Assembly (NCBI GenBank): GCA_007118095.1
Contig: SKSF01000175.1
Coordinates: forward strand, 1-41,831
From: Dehalococcoidia bacterium
Lineage (GTDB): Bacteria; Chloroflexota; Dehalococcoidia; Tepidiformales; Tepidiformaceae
Direction: 5' to 3'
DNA length: 41,831 nucleotides
The notes under the pieces were generated by a model. It ran no database searches and was not told the origin of the DNA. It worked only from the letters and a program-made list of their open reading frames with translations. This document shows positions 15,731-25,650 of this stretch, piece after piece (the first letter of the stretch is position 1; each line of letters begins with the position of its first letter). A program made the position numbers and the translations under genes.

Positions 15731-17197
15731 TCAGCCCGCCCGGTAGCGCAGCATCTTACCGGTGCCCGCCCCTGTGTGCTCGCCGTCGTCGTAGGCTAGC
15801 GCGCCGCTCACGAATACCTTTCGGATGCCCGCGGGTTCGCGCTTCGGTTCATCCCACGTCGCCAGGTCGATCACCTCCCGCGGGTCGAACACCACCAGGT
15901 CCGCGACCAGGCCCTCCCGCACGTACCCACGGTCCGGGATGCCGAACCGCTCGCACGGGAGGCTCGTCATCTTGCGGATGGCTTCGGTCAGCGGCAAGAC
16001 GCCTCGCTCGCGCACATAGTTGCCCAGGACCCTGGGGAACGTGCCATACAACCGCGGATGCGGCGCGCCGTTCAGGTTCGGGATGCCGTCCGACCCTACC
16101 ATCACCCGCGGGTGCTGCAGGTTCGTTTCCACATCGTCCTCGTGCATCGTGAACTGGATGCAGATCGTCTCCTTCCCTCGGGGGCCGGTGATCGCCTCGC
16201 GCACCGCGTCTTCCAGCGAAAGCCCTTCCGCTTCGGCGATATCGCTGAGCATCCGTCCTTCCCACTCCCGCCGGTCGGGGCACGAAGCGATGCGGATCGC
16301 CTCCGCCAGCTCCAGGCCGATGTTGTCCAGCCGGAAGTACTGGTGCATCGGGCCGCTCCCCGCAATGTACGGATACACGTCCAGGGTCACGTCGTGTCCC
16401 TCGTCCACCGCCCGGTCGATGAGTGCCAGCGACTCCCGGCACCGGCCATGGTTCTTCGGCCCCGATGCCTTGTGGTGCGAGATGTGCACCCCGCAGCCAG
16501 CTGCCCGGCCAATCCCCAGTGCCTCGTCGACCGACTCGAGCAGGTAGTCCCCCTCGTTCCGCATGTGCGTGGCGTAGATGCCGCCGTACTGCCCGGCGAC
16601 CCCTGCCAGCGCCGTCACCTCGGATGTGTCGCTGTACCGCCCCGGTTCGTAAATGAGCCCTGTCGAAAAGCCGCACGCGCCCTGTTCCATCCCCCGTTCG
16701 ATGTGGGCGCGCATCTGGGCCAGCTCCGCCGCCGTTGCCTCCCGTTGCTCGTTCCCCATCACCCAGCCCCGCACGGTGTTGTGGCCGATGAGCATCAGGT
16801 TGTTGATGGCGGGCTTCTCGGCCAGGCACGCGTCGAAGTACTCCGCCAGGTCGTGCCACGGCCCCGGGAAGCGCAGTGCCCCGCCGCCGGGCGGCGTCTC
16901 GCCCGGGACATTCGGCGCGGCGCTGAACCCGCAGTTGCCGCTCACATCGGTCGTGACTCCCTGGGCCAGCTTGAATTCCATGCCGGGATAGCGCACAAAG
17001 GCACCGTCGTCGTGGCTATGGGTATCGATGAAACCCGGCGCGACTACCATGCCCTGTCCATCGATCTCCACGGCGGCGTCGAGCCCCTCACCGACTGCCG
17101 CCATCACGTCGCCGTCGATAGACACATCCCCCGGGAAGCCTTCCCTCCCCGAACCATCAATGATCGTCGCGTTCCGAATGGTGTAATCAGCCGCCAT
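15731..17197 (-). CDS. N-acyl-D-amino-acid deacylase (D-aminoacylase)
   Basis: A 488-residue amidohydrolase. The metal motif is HSHDD (H60, H62) after [15 protein letters not shown] (C89), [28 protein letters not shown] and MVGSDGIPN are hallmarks of D-aminoacylases. It hydrolyses N-acyl-D-amino acids or related N-acyl amides. The start at 17197 has GAGGGA just upstream; the open frame extends further but overlaps the divergent gene. It heads the run with two LLM oxidoreductases and an IMPase-like enzyme, suggesting a small catabolic operon. Confidence 0.93.
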   Translation of the reverse strand: MAADYTIRNATIIDGSGREGFPGDVSIDGDVMAAVGEGLDAAVEIDGQGMVVAPGFIDTHSHDDGAFVRYPGMEFKLAQGVTTDVSGNCGFSAAPNVPGETPPGGGALRFPGPWHDLAEYFDACLAEKPAINNLMLIGHNTVRGWVMGNEQREATAAELAQMRAHIERGMEQGACGFSTGLIYEPGRYSDTSEVTALAGVAGQYGGIYATHMRNEGDYLLESVDEALGIGRAAGCGVHISHHKASGPKNHGRCRESLALIDRAVDEGHDVTLDVYPYIAGSGPMHQYFRLDNIGLELAEAIRIASCPDRREWEGRMLSDIAEAEGLSLEDAVREAITGPRGKETICIQFTMHEDDVETNLQHPRVMVGSDGIPNLNGAPHPRLYGTFPRVLGNYVRERGVLPLTEAIRKMTSLPCERFGIPDRGYVREGLVADLVVFDPREVIDLATWDEPKREPAGIRKVFVSGALAYDDGEHTGAGTGKMLRYRAG

Positions 17198-17324
17198 GAC
17201 ATCCCTCCTCGCGTGTGGGCGGAAGCCTACACCAGCCCGGCGCTGCTGCACTATCCGCTGTCGCGTGCCCCTGCGGCAGCAGCTACGGTGGAGGGAAGAT
17301 GCCGCGCTCGCCGGGAGGACGCAC

Positions 17325-19433
17325 GTGACCGAGACCGGACAGCACCACCGCAACCGCCTCGCCAATGAGACCAGTCCCTATCTGCTCCAGCACGCCGATA
17401 ACCCGGTGGACTGGTACCCGTGGGGAGACGAGGCGTTCGACAAGGCCCGGGCCGAGGACAAGCCCATCCTCCTCTCCGTGGGCTACAGCAGTTGCCACTG
17501 GTGCCATGTCATGGCCCACGAGTCCTTCGAGAACCCGGAAATTGCCGGGGTCATGAACCGCGACTTCGTCAACATCAAGGTCGACCGCGAAGAGCGCCCC
17601 GACGTCGACGCCGTCTACATGACCGTCGTTCAGGGCATGACCGGCTCCGGCGGCTGGCCCATGACCGTCTTCCTCACGCCCGACGGCGAGCCGTTTTACG
17701 CGGGCACCTACTACCCGCCGGAGGATATGCACGGCCGCCCCGGCTTCCCGCGCGTTCTCGAAGCGCTCCACAACGCCTGGACGAACGAACGCCAGAAGGT
17801 CCTCGAGTCGGCGAACCAGATCACGACCCAGCTCCGCGATGGCGCCCGCCGCGCGGCCTCCGGCGATGGCATGGTGGAGTCGAGTACGGTCGATGCCGCC
17901 GTCAACCGCTACCGCGAAGCCTACGACCCCGAATGGGCTGGTTTTGGAAGCGCTCCCAAGTTCCCGGCGCCCTCGAACCTCGACTTCCTGCTTGGCTACC
18001 ACGCCCGGCTCATGGCCGAAGGCCGCCCCGACCCCGGGGCGCTCTACCTGGTCACGGAGACGCTTCGTCAGATGGCCAGTGGCGGCATCTACGACCACGT
18101 CGGTGGCGGATTTGCGCGCTATAGCGTGGACCAGGCATGGGTGGTGCCCCACTTCGAAAAGATGCTCTACGACAACGCGCAGCTGGTGCGCACGTATTCG
18201 GTCGCCTGGCAGCTCACCGGCGACCCGCTCTACGAGCGCGTCGTCCGCGAGACCATCACCTATCTCGAACGCGAGATGCTCCATCCCTCCGGCGGCTTCT
18301 ATTCCGCACAGGATGCCGACACCGAGGGTATCGAAGGCAAGTTCTACGTCTGGACGACGGACCAGGTCGATGAGGTGCTCGGCGACGACGCACCCCTGTT
18401 CAAGCGCTGCTTCGATGTCACGCCACAGGGCAACTTCCACGACCCCCATCACCCCGAGCTGACTGGCCGGACAGTGCTCACCCGCCGATATGACGAGACC
18501 GAAATCCAGCGTGAGTTCGGCCTCTCGGGAGATGAGCTGGAAGCGCGCCTCGATAACCTCCTTCGCCGCATGTTCGCAGTGCGCAAGGACCGCGTCCCGC
18601 CGGGCCTCGACGACAAGGTGCTCACCTCGTGGAACGGGCTCATGCTCACCGGGCTCTGCACCGCTGCCCGCGTCTTCGGCGATGCGCACTACCGCGAGCT
18701 GGCCGAGAAGAATGCCGCATTCGTGAAGGAGGCGATGTGGGACGGCTCCCGGCTGCTGCACACGTGGAAGGACGGCGACGCCCGCATCGACGGCATGCTC
18801 GAGGACTACGCCTACTACGGCCTGGGCCTCGTCGAGCTCTATCGCCTCACCGGCGACATCGCGCACCTTGAATGGGCGAATAAGCTCATCGAAGTCATCA
18901 TGCGCGACTTCCAGGACACGGAGAACGGCGCTTTCTTCGAGACCTCGCGCAGCGGCGAACAGCTTCTCTTCGACCAGAAGTCGTACTTCGATGCCGCGAC
19001 ACCCAGCAGCAACGGCGCGGCGGCACAGCTTGGCTGGTGGCTCGGCCGCTACTATCACCAGCCGGAGTGGGAGCGGGTGGTTGCCCCGGTTGTCGCTCAG
19101 GTCCAGCAACACTTGCTGAGCGCAGTGACCGGGTTCGGAGCGCTCTGGCAGGCAATCGAACTCACCCTGGCGCCCCGGCATGAGCTCGTCATCGTCGGCG
19201 AAGCCACAGCGCGCCAGCCACTCGAATCCGAAGCCGCCCGGCACTTCCTCCCCTGGGTGCTCCTGGCGCCCGGCGCCGAGGGCACACCACTGCCGCACTT
19301 CGAAGGACGCGACGCAGCCGGCTCCGCGCGCGCCTACTTCTGCGAAAACATGGCCTGCAAGCTCCCCGTCGCCGAGCCGTTCGAACTCCGCCACCAGCTC
19401 CAGGCAGCCGCCGGGGTAACGCCCGGGGACTGA
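17325..19433 (+). CDS. Thioredoxin-domain protein of the DUF255/YyaL family
   Basis: A 702-residue protein. The N-terminus [20 protein letters not shown] and thioredoxin-like [11 protein letters not shown] (C57, C60) with [15 protein letters not shown] are the DUF255 signature. [13 protein letters not shown] and the glycoside-hydrolase-like alpha/alpha repeats ([31 protein letters not shown]) complete the YyaL/SSP411 architecture. The biochemical role is unclear; the CHWC pair and the barrel suggest a redox-linked sugar or metabolite enzyme. The GTG start has an excellent GGGAGGA Shine-Dalgarno (17312-17318). It is convergent with the M16 gene, nine bases away. Confidence 0.92.
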   Translation: MTETGQHHRNRLANETSPYLLQHADNPVDWYPWGDEAFDKARAEDKPILLSVGYSSCHWCHVMAHESFENPEIAGVMNRDFVNIKVDREERPDVDAVYMTVVQGMTGSGGWPMTVFLTPDGEPFYAGTYYPPEDMHGRPGFPRVLEALHNAWTNERQKVLESANQITTQLRDGARRAASGDGMVESSTVDAAVNRYREAYDPEWAGFGSAPKFPAPSNLDFLLGYHARLMAEGRPDPGALYLVTETLRQMASGGIYDHVGGGFARYSVDQAWVVPHFEKMLYDNAQLVRTYSVAWQLTGDPLYERVVRETITYLEREMLHPSGGFYSAQDADTEGIEGKFYVWTTDQVDEVLGDDAPLFKRCFDVTPQGNFHDPHHPELTGRTVLTRRYDETEIQREFGLSGDELEARLDNLLRRMFAVRKDRVPPGLDDKVLTSWNGLMLTGLCTAARVFGDAHYRELAEKNAAFVKEAMWDGSRLLHTWKDGDARIDGMLEDYAYYGLGLVELYRLTGDIAHLEWANKLIEVIMRDFQDTENGAFFETSRSGEQLLFDQKSYFDAATPSSNGAAAQLGWWLGRYYHQPEWERVVAPVVAQVQQHLLSAVTGFGALWQAIELTLAPRHELVIVGEATARQPLESEAARHFLPWVLLAPGAEGTPLPHFEGRDAAGSARAYFCENMACKLPVAEPFELRHQLQAAAGVTPGD

Positions 19434-19442
19434 CCCGCGGCG

Positions 19443-22220
19443 CTACCCCGCAAACACGTCCTCGACCGGCGTGATATGGACACGCTCGGGCGTCAGCCCG
19501 AGCTGGTACGCGCCAACCTCGCGGTCCTCGGCAAGCACCTCGTCCGCTGGCGGCGCGTCGTAGGAGATCTGCGTCGGTTCCTCATCCAGGAGCTGGTTGC
19601 GAAGCTCATCCGCATTCCCGGCAATGCACGTGATGTACAGGTTGTCGGCGCTCAGGTGCCGACGGATGGCGTCATTCACCTCGTCCACCGTCAGCTCCGC
19701 CAGCTTCTGCCGCACGTAGGTGGCGAACTCGGGGATGCCGTACCATGCGCTGTCCAGCGCATATCCGAGCTGCTGGTCCTGCGTCTTCGTCATCACGAAC
19801 ACGTTCTTCGAAAGGTACTCCCGCGTCTGTTCGAAAGCAGACGTGCTCAGCCCTTCGTCGATCAACCGGCGCAGCTCGTACAGGGCGACCTTGAGCCCGA
19901 ACACCGCCTGGTCCGGGACCATCGGCCGAAGCCAGATTTCGAAGATCTGCGCCCGGCGTGCACGGTTCGCGTCCGGGAAGAACTGGTACATGCCGCCCGG
20001 GAACGCTTCGATGTACGCGTAGTTCCCGTAGTTCATCCCGCGCACTTCGCGGATGCGTTTGAAAAGCTGACCGCTCGACGCCCGGTGCTCCCCGAGCCAT
20101 GTGCGTGCCAGCCACAGCGCCACCCAGTCCGGGTGCTCACGCGTCACCTCGATGGGATGCCCGAGCGAGATCGCGGTCGCCCGCGTGTCTTTCTGGATGA
20201 TCTCGACCTTCAGCCCCTCGACCGAGTGCCCCTGGATGGGATTCCGGTCGACAGGCTCCCCTTCCGGTAGCACCGCGAGCTCCGACTGGAGCCGTTCGAC
20301 GGCTTCGTCAGGGTAACCGCCCGCAATGCCGAGGCGCAGCCGTGCCCGCGTGAAGTGCTCCTGCTGGAACGCAAGGACATCGTCCAGCGATATCGCTTCG
20401 ATCCCCGTGACCGTCCCCGTCGGCGGGTGTCCGTAGGGCGTCCCGGCGAAGATCGTCTCCTGCAGACGCTCCTTGCCCAGCTCTTCCTCGTTACTCGACC
20501 GCAGGTCCTGCACCAGTTCGTTGAGCTGCATCGCTTTGAGCCGCTGGAAATCCTCCTCCCGAAGGCCGGGGCTGGTGAGCTGTTCCAGCACAATCGAGAC
20601 GAACCGGTCGAAGTTGTCCCGGTGGATGACGCCCGTGAAGGTGGTCATTTCCCGGTCCACCTGCGCGCCAAAGCTGCCCGCCATCGGGAACAACAGGTCC
20701 GTAATCTCGTCGATCCGGCGACGCGTGCTGCCCGCTTCGGTCACCATCGCCGCCGAGAGTTCGGCCAGCCCTTCCTTGCCCGCCGGGTCATCCGCCGATC
20801 CCGTTTCGAAGACTAGCTTGAACCGCAGCAGGGGTGACCCGCCCGGTTGCAGCACGAGTCGTTCCGCCGGTACAGCCGTGTTGGCCTGCGCCGCGGCCGC
20901 TGGCAACATCAGCCCTTGATCGACGTTCAGTTCCGTGCCCTCGGTCGCCAGCGTCGTCTGCACCATTCGCTCATCCCGCAGGTACGTTTCTCCCGCCGCG
21001 AGCAGGTGATCCGGCGTGAGCCCGTCGAGCGTCCGGAACAGCCGGTTGATGGTGTGGTACGACCGGTCAAAGTGCGCGAAGCGGGCCAGCGTCGACGCTA
21101 TCGATTCCGAGTTGTCCAGCGTCCGGACGAATCCGTACCGGGCGAACGACTTGCCATCTTCCACCTGTTGCTGTCGCAGCCGGCGTGTCCGTGCCACCGC
21201 GAAGGTCTCAAGCAGTACGTCGCGCACGTATGCTGCATGCTCCGGGTTCTTGACCCGCGCAAAGACGCTCGCGAGCCCAGGGTCGACGTGCGGCGGGAAG
21301 TATGGCATGAGCTGGTCGACCACCTGCTCCTGCTCCACCAGCCGCTTGTACGTCTCCGATGTCGGCCCGAAATGCAGGTCGAGCAGCAGGTCGAGTGCGG
21401 CATAGTCCGGGCTCGTATCCGAAAACGCCGGCCCGTGGAAGCCAATGGTCACCCACGGCAACGTCTCTGTCTGCCACGGCACATGTGCCCGGATTGGGCC
21501 CTGCGGTTCGGGCTCCGCCGGGATGTCTACCGTGTAATCCCCGCGCTCCCAGTCGCCCCAGTGACGCTCCACCATCCCCACGACCGCCTCCGGGTCGACA
21601 TCGCCCGCCACGACGATCGTCGTGTACTCGGGCCGGTACCAGCGCTGGAAGAACGTCAGGGAGTATTCGAACTGGTTCGGCATCTCCTCAATGTCCCGCA
21701 GGAAGCCCATAGTGGTGTGCTGGTAGGGGTGCCGCGTATACGCGTGTTCCCGCTGTACCTCCAGCAGCTTCATAAGCGGGTCGGCACTGCTCTTGTTGTA
21801 CTCGCCCAGGATGGCCCGCGCCTCGGTCTTGAAGACAGCCTCCGAATACTGGAGGTGCTTGAACCGGTCGGCCTCCATCGCCAGCAGTTCTTCCAGGTCC
21901 TCGGCCGCGATCGTCGCGTGGTAGTTCGTGAAGTCGTCCGTGGTGTACGCGTTCTGCCGTGCTCCCATCCGCGTCATCACAGACTGGTAGCGCCCCGGCG
22001 GGAATTGCTCCGTCCCCCGGAACATCATGTGTTCGAAGAAGTGGGCGAACCCTGACTTCCCCGGCTCCACTTCATTCCGCGACCCCGTTTGCACGGGTAT
22101 TTGCACCGACGCGAGGTGCGGGTAGCCGGTATCGACTACGATCACCCGGAGGTCGTTTGGTAGCGTCCGTTCAAGCGCGGCGAATGGAAGTACGTCGTCG
22201 CGTCCCTCGGTCATTGTCAT
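19443..22220 (-). CDS. M16 family zinc metallopeptidase (insulinase/pitrilysin type, two halves)
   Basis: A 925-residue peptidase made of two M16 halves. The N-terminal half has the inverted zinc motif HFFEH (60-64) and the downstream acidic ligand pair E133/E140 (TEARAILGEYNKS). The C-terminal half has the matching fold without HxxEH, the usual inactive partner. No signal peptide is visible, so it is probably cytoplasmic and degrades peptides rather than processing exported proteins. The ATG at 22220 has GGGGAG upstream. It is the last gene of the minus-strand run; its stop is nine bases from the convergent DUF255 gene. Confidence 0.93.
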   Translation of the reverse strand: MTMTEGRDDVLPFAALERTLPNDLRVIVVDTGYPHLASVQIPVQTGSRNEVEPGKSGFAHFFEHMMFRGTEQFPPGRYQSVMTRMGARQNAYTTDDFTNYHATIAAEDLEELLAMEADRFKHLQYSEAVFKTEARAILGEYNKSSADPLMKLLEVQREHAYTRHPYQHTTMGFLRDIEEMPNQFEYSLTFFQRWYRPEYTTIVVAGDVDPEAVVGMVERHWGDWERGDYTVDIPAEPEPQGPIRAHVPWQTETLPWVTIGFHGPAFSDTSPDYAALDLLLDLHFGPTSETYKRLVEQEQVVDQLMPYFPPHVDPGLASVFARVKNPEHAAYVRDVLLETFAVARTRRLRQQQVEDGKSFARYGFVRTLDNSESIASTLARFAHFDRSYHTINRLFRTLDGLTPDHLLAAGETYLRDERMVQTTLATEGTELNVDQGLMLPAAAAQANTAVPAERLVLQPGGSPLLRFKLVFETGSADDPAGKEGLAELSAAMVTEAGSTRRRIDEITDLLFPMAGSFGAQVDREMTTFTGVIHRDNFDRFVSIVLEQLTSPGLREEDFQRLKAMQLNELVQDLRSSNEEELGKERLQETIFAGTPYGHPPTGTVTGIEAISLDDVLAFQQEHFTRARLRLGIAGGYPDEAVERLQSELAVLPEGEPVDRNPIQGHSVEGLKVEIIQKDTRATAISLGHPIEVTREHPDWVALWLARTWLGEHRASSGQLFKRIREVRGMNYGNYAYIEAFPGGMYQFFPDANRARRAQIFEIWLRPMVPDQAVFGLKVALYELRRLIDEGLSTSAFEQTREYLSKNVFVMTKTQDQQLGYALDSAWYGIPEFATYVRQKLAELTVDEVNDAIRRHLSADNLYITCIAGNADELRNQLLDEEPTQISYDAPPADEVLAEDREVGAYQLGLTPERVHITPVEDVFAG

Positions 22221-22250
22221 CGTTTCTCCCCGGGCGGCGCTGCGCCCGCA

Positions 22251-23468
22251 TCAGAAGTCGTCTGGCGTCAATGGCGCGTACTCGGTCGCAAACATGCGGT
22301 CAGCGCGCCGGAGCGCCGCCATCGACGCTGCTTCAAGCTTGCCAGCCCGTTCGAGGACAGTCGCGCCCCGGTGCCCGCTTATCAGCGTCGCGAGCGTGGC
22401 CACCGGCATCGTTAGCTCGGGTTCACGGACCGTCCGCGATACTGTTGTCGCTGTTCCGTCCGTTTCGAATGCCCACCGCCCGTTGTTCCACGGCAACAGG
22501 TCATCCACGACCTCCAGGCACAACGCGCCGGGCTCCCGGTACGGCCGCGCTGCCAGCCCGCGCTCGACGTCCACTATCCGCATCCACACCCCGTCGACTG
22601 TCCGCTTGTCGACCATCCGCGGTTCGAGCAGTAGTTCCTGCATCGGGTCGTCCTCGCCCACAAGACCGCGGATTTGTACTTCGTACACCAGGTCATGGCT
22701 CCGGATGAACTCCCACAGCCCCCGGTACGCATCGAGGTCCAGCCACGCCAGGTCCTGGACCTCCAACACCTGGTTCGGGCCGAGCTCATCGCGCGGGGCC
22801 TCGCGGGTGTTGTACACGACGTACCCGGTCACCTCGCCTGCCGCGTTCCGGTAGACGGCGGTGTAGACCTTGCGCTTCTCCCGTGAGCGCAGTGCCCCCA
22901 TCTTCCAGAGGTAGGGTGGCCGCTCGATGACCATGTTCCGGGACGCGGCGTACGCTTCCTGCACCGGCCGGATCTGCTCCAGTGCGTTTTCCGATTCGAT
23001 CAGCTCGCAGCGCCCCGGTGTACGCTGTCCCGGCAGCAGCTCCACATTCCGCGGGTCGAACTTGTAGGCAATGTGTGGCGTCGCCAGCCCATAGCCGAAC
23101 CGCTGGTAGATGGCGCCCATGCTCGCCCAGAGGATGCCGAACGGTTGCCCCCGTTCGTGCATCGCATGCAGCCCGGCCGTCATCGTCTTGCGAAGGAGAC
23201 CTTTGCGCCGGTGGTGCGGGAGCGTCCCAACTGCTGTCACGCCGCCCATCTCCACGGGCGAGCCGTTCAGCCGTACCGTAAACGGGAATGCCCCGTACGT
23301 GGAGACAACGCGTCCGTCCACAAATGCGCACATCGTCCACTCGGGCTCCACTGCCTGGAGCTCCCGTTCCATGTCTTCATCCTGGTTGATTGAGAAGACA
23401 TAACTGACTACCTGGCCATAGCTCTGGAGCTCTTCACGGTCCCGGCATGGCCGGATTTCCACGTTCAT
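22251..23468 (-). CDS. Eis-like GNAT acetyltransferase with SCP2-type C-terminal domain
   Basis: A 405-residue protein with the Eis layout: an N-terminal GNAT domain (TAVGTLPHHRRKGLLRKTM is the acetyl-CoA motif), a second GNAT-like region, and a C-terminal sterol-carrier-like domain (PGALCLEVVDDLLPWNNGRW). Eis of Mycobacterium tuberculosis acetylates aminoglycosides and protein lysines and uses its C-terminal Phe carboxylate and a Tyr as catalytic acid/base. Here the chain also ends in Phe (TPDDF) and a Tyr occurs in RFGYG. ATG 23468 is chosen with AGGTGGT upstream; an in-frame ATG at 23489 is possible. The substrate is unknown. Confidence 0.9.
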   Translation of the reverse strand: MNVEIRPCRDREELQSYGQVVSYVFSINQDEDMERELQAVEPEWTMCAFVDGRVVSTYGAFPFTVRLNGSPVEMGGVTAVGTLPHHRRKGLLRKTMTAGLHAMHERGQPFGILWASMGAIYQRFGYGLATPHIAYKFDPRNVELLPGQRTPGRCELIESENALEQIRPVQEAYAASRNMVIERPPYLWKMGALRSREKRKVYTAVYRNAAGEVTGYVVYNTREAPRDELGPNQVLEVQDLAWLDLDAYRGLWEFIRSHDLVYEVQIRGLVGEDDPMQELLLEPRMVDKRTVDGVWMRIVDVERGLAARPYREPGALCLEVVDDLLPWNNGRWAFETDGTATTVSRTVREPELTMPVATLATLISGHRGATVLERAGKLEAASMAALRRADRMFATEYAPLTPDDF

Positions 23469-23499
23469 TGGGCTACCACCTGTGGTCATCTGCCGCAGT

Positions 23500-25638
23500 C
23501 TACGGGTGCGGCGGCACGAATGTCGTGGCTTCGTCCACCAGCACGTGGTACACGCCGCACTGCTCCATGCTCGTGAACCCGCGCGCCCATCCCGGCATGT
23601 CCGGTGACCCGTACGACTCCCACCGTCCGCCATCCACATCGTTCACCCACCTCGAAAGCGCGCGGAACTGGCCTTGGAGCCCGGCGAGGGCAACCGGCAC
23701 ATCTTCGTCCGGTCCCGTATAGATGAACATGTTCCACCCGGGCTCCAGCTCCACAGGTGGAGGCTGGTTTACGAACATGCCTCCTTCAAGCGTGATTTCC
23801 TCGGTAGACCAGAACCAGAACGCCTCGCCGGGCTGCATCGTTCCGAGGTCGTTCGCCGTGGTGCCACCCGCGAACCAGCTTTCGTATGCTGGCGGGGTGC
23901 CGGGGAGGAGCCGGTGGATTGCCCGCACGGGCCCGGGTTCGGGACTACCCGGCGGAAACTCCTGCGCGGGAAAGACCGCGCTACCGAAGTAGCCCGTCGC
24001 ATTCCATCCCTGCCGGAGCTGCTCATTGCCGCACTGCAAGAATCCGGCGCCGACCCTGGCAGGCTCGCCGAACTCGCTCGTATTCCCCTCCTGGTCGGTC
24101 ACGATTCCCATCACGCGGTCTCCGGGTGAAACCGGCGGTTCGTCGAACCGGAACGTCCCGTCAGGTGCGGTGAGCGTCGCCGCGTCTTGCAGACGTTCCA
24201 GTGGCACCGCAGGCTCGTCGTGTCCGCGCGGGTTCGCCCGGTACAGCTCGATCTGGCACAGCGCACAGCCCACACGCCCGCGGATTTGCGCTTGCACCGC
24301 GCGTTCGATGGTGGGGTGGTGGATAAGCCGGTTCGGGCCCTCCGTCTCGTCGGAGTTCGGCGTACGGTTCCCCGTCGGGCCGAAGTCGATCGCGATCGTA
24401 CCGAGGCTTTCGTACCGGTTCTCCCGCAACGTGTTCCCGGTCGAAGGCGCCGTTCCCGGCACATCCACAATCACAATGCCGCTCTCTGCATGCGCGATCG
24501 TGTTGTGCGTGACCCGGACCCCGGCGCCTGGCGGAACGATTTCCACCCCGGTCTCGACCGGATTCGGGTCGTCATTCGCCCCCAGCCCGATGACGTTTCC
24601 GTTCACCGTCGCGGTCGCCGGTTCGTCACCCCCGCCCACGTGTATCCCGGTCGTTGCGTTGCCGATCCAGTTCGTCCGCCCCGCGTCATCCTCATCCCCG
24701 ATAGCCGCATCCCCGGCAGTCACCGCGAACCCTGTTTGGAAAGCTCCAGCCTCGCTGTCGAGCCCCACCCGGTTGCCGTAGAATTGATTCCCTGTCCCGG
24801 CGGTGTGGATACCCTTTCCGCACATCTCCACGCTATTGGCTGTCACCGTGGTGTCATCCGCTACGACATCAATGCCGGTTTCACATCCGCCGACCACATT
24901 GTCCTCGATGCTCGTCTCGTTTGCCGCCACCTCGATGCCAGTTTCGCAGTCGGCAATGTCGTTCGCGGCGACAGCGCCCCCCGCCCCCTCAAGTGCGATC
25001 CCGGCCGTGCAGGACGACACTGCGTTTCCGCTAATAGTCGCGGACTCCTCCGCCACTTCGATCCCGGTGCCACAGTCCACCAGGCGATTCCCGTCAGCTT
25101 CGTCGTCACCCCCGGCAGCCGCGGAGCTGCCGTCGAAGCGGAGGCATGCCCCGTCGAAGCCGCGCAACTCCAGTCCCGTGACCGCCACATTGTCACCTTC
25201 GAATACCAGGCCGTCGTGCGGCGCCTCCCCTGCCGGGATCCCGGAGCCGTCGATTACCACACCGGCGTCTTGCGCGACGACCGCTACCCCATTGGCCGTG
25301 ATCGCTGGCAGCGGCCCATCGGCGAGCGTGATGGTGGCGGGGTCATCCGGTGGAAATGCGTTGGCGTCGAACCTGATGACCTCTGGCGGCTCTAGTGGCG
25401 CCTGGCCGTCGTCGCTCTCCTCGGCGGCTGGTTCACCGTTCGCGAGTTCGATGGCCGTGCGCAGCGTACACGCGTCACCGGGACACGATGCATCATCAGC
25501 GTCCCCCGGGCTCGTCACGACGACGACATGCTCCTCCGCCGCCACCTGTCCCGGGCTCGTGGTGAGGCCAAATCCCGCCAGGGCACAAAGCAGTGCCACG
25601 ATGGCGATCCGCCCGCTCAGTGTTCCCGCCCGCAGCAT
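23500..25638 (-). CDS. Secreted CSLREA / right-handed beta-helix protein with GWN repeats
   Basis: A 712-residue exported protein. A signal peptide covers about residues 1-34. A CSLREA-type segment follows (CPGDACTLRTAIELAN). Residues of roughly 130-440 are parallel beta-helix repeats with recurring CETGIEV, NVVGGCETGID and TTVTANSVEMCGKGI, where turns place Cys at regular spacing. The C-terminus has two GWN segments (LRQGWNATGYFG and LEPGWNMFIYTGPD) of a type I associate with secreted Chloroflexota proteins. It probably binds or cleaves polysaccharides or acts as a surface adhesin; no catalytic site is seen. ATG 25638 is preferred to GTG 25644 because AGGAG lies nine bases before it. The stop of the upstream MBL gene overlaps this Shine-Dalgarno. 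Confidence 0.85.
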   Translation of the reverse strand: MLRAGTLSGRIAIVALLCALAGFGLTTSPGQVAAEEHVVVVTSPGDADDASCPGDACTLRTAIELANGEPAAEESDDGQAPLEPPEVIRFDANAFPPDDPATITLADGPLPAITANGVAVVAQDAGVVIDGSGIPAGEAPHDGLVFEGDNVAVTGLELRGFDGACLRFDGSSAAAGGDDEADGNRLVDCGTGIEVAEESATISGNAVSSCTAGIALEGAGGAVAANDIADCETGIEVAANETSIEDNVVGGCETGIDVVADDTTVTANSVEMCGKGIHTAGTGNQFYGNRVGLDSEAGAFQTGFAVTAGDAAIGDEDDAGRTNWIGNATTGIHVGGGDEPATATVNGNVIGLGANDDPNPVETGVEIVPPGAGVRVTHNTIAHAESGIVIVDVPGTAPSTGNTLRENRYESLGTIAIDFGPTGNRTPNSDETEGPNRLIHHPTIERAVQAQIRGRVGCALCQIELYRANPRGHDEPAVPLERLQDAATLTAPDGTFRFDEPPVSPGDRVMGIVTDQEGNTSEFGEPARVGAGFLQCGNEQLRQGWNATGYFGSAVFPAQEFPPGSPEPGPVRAIHRLLPGTPPAYESWFAGGTTANDLGTMQPGEAFWFWSTEEITLEGGMFVNQPPPVELEPGWNMFIYTGPDEDVPVALAGLQGQFRALSRWVNDVDGGRWESYGSPDMPGWARGFTSMEQCGVYHVLVDEATTFVPPHP

Positions 25639-25650
25639 CCGCACGCGCTC

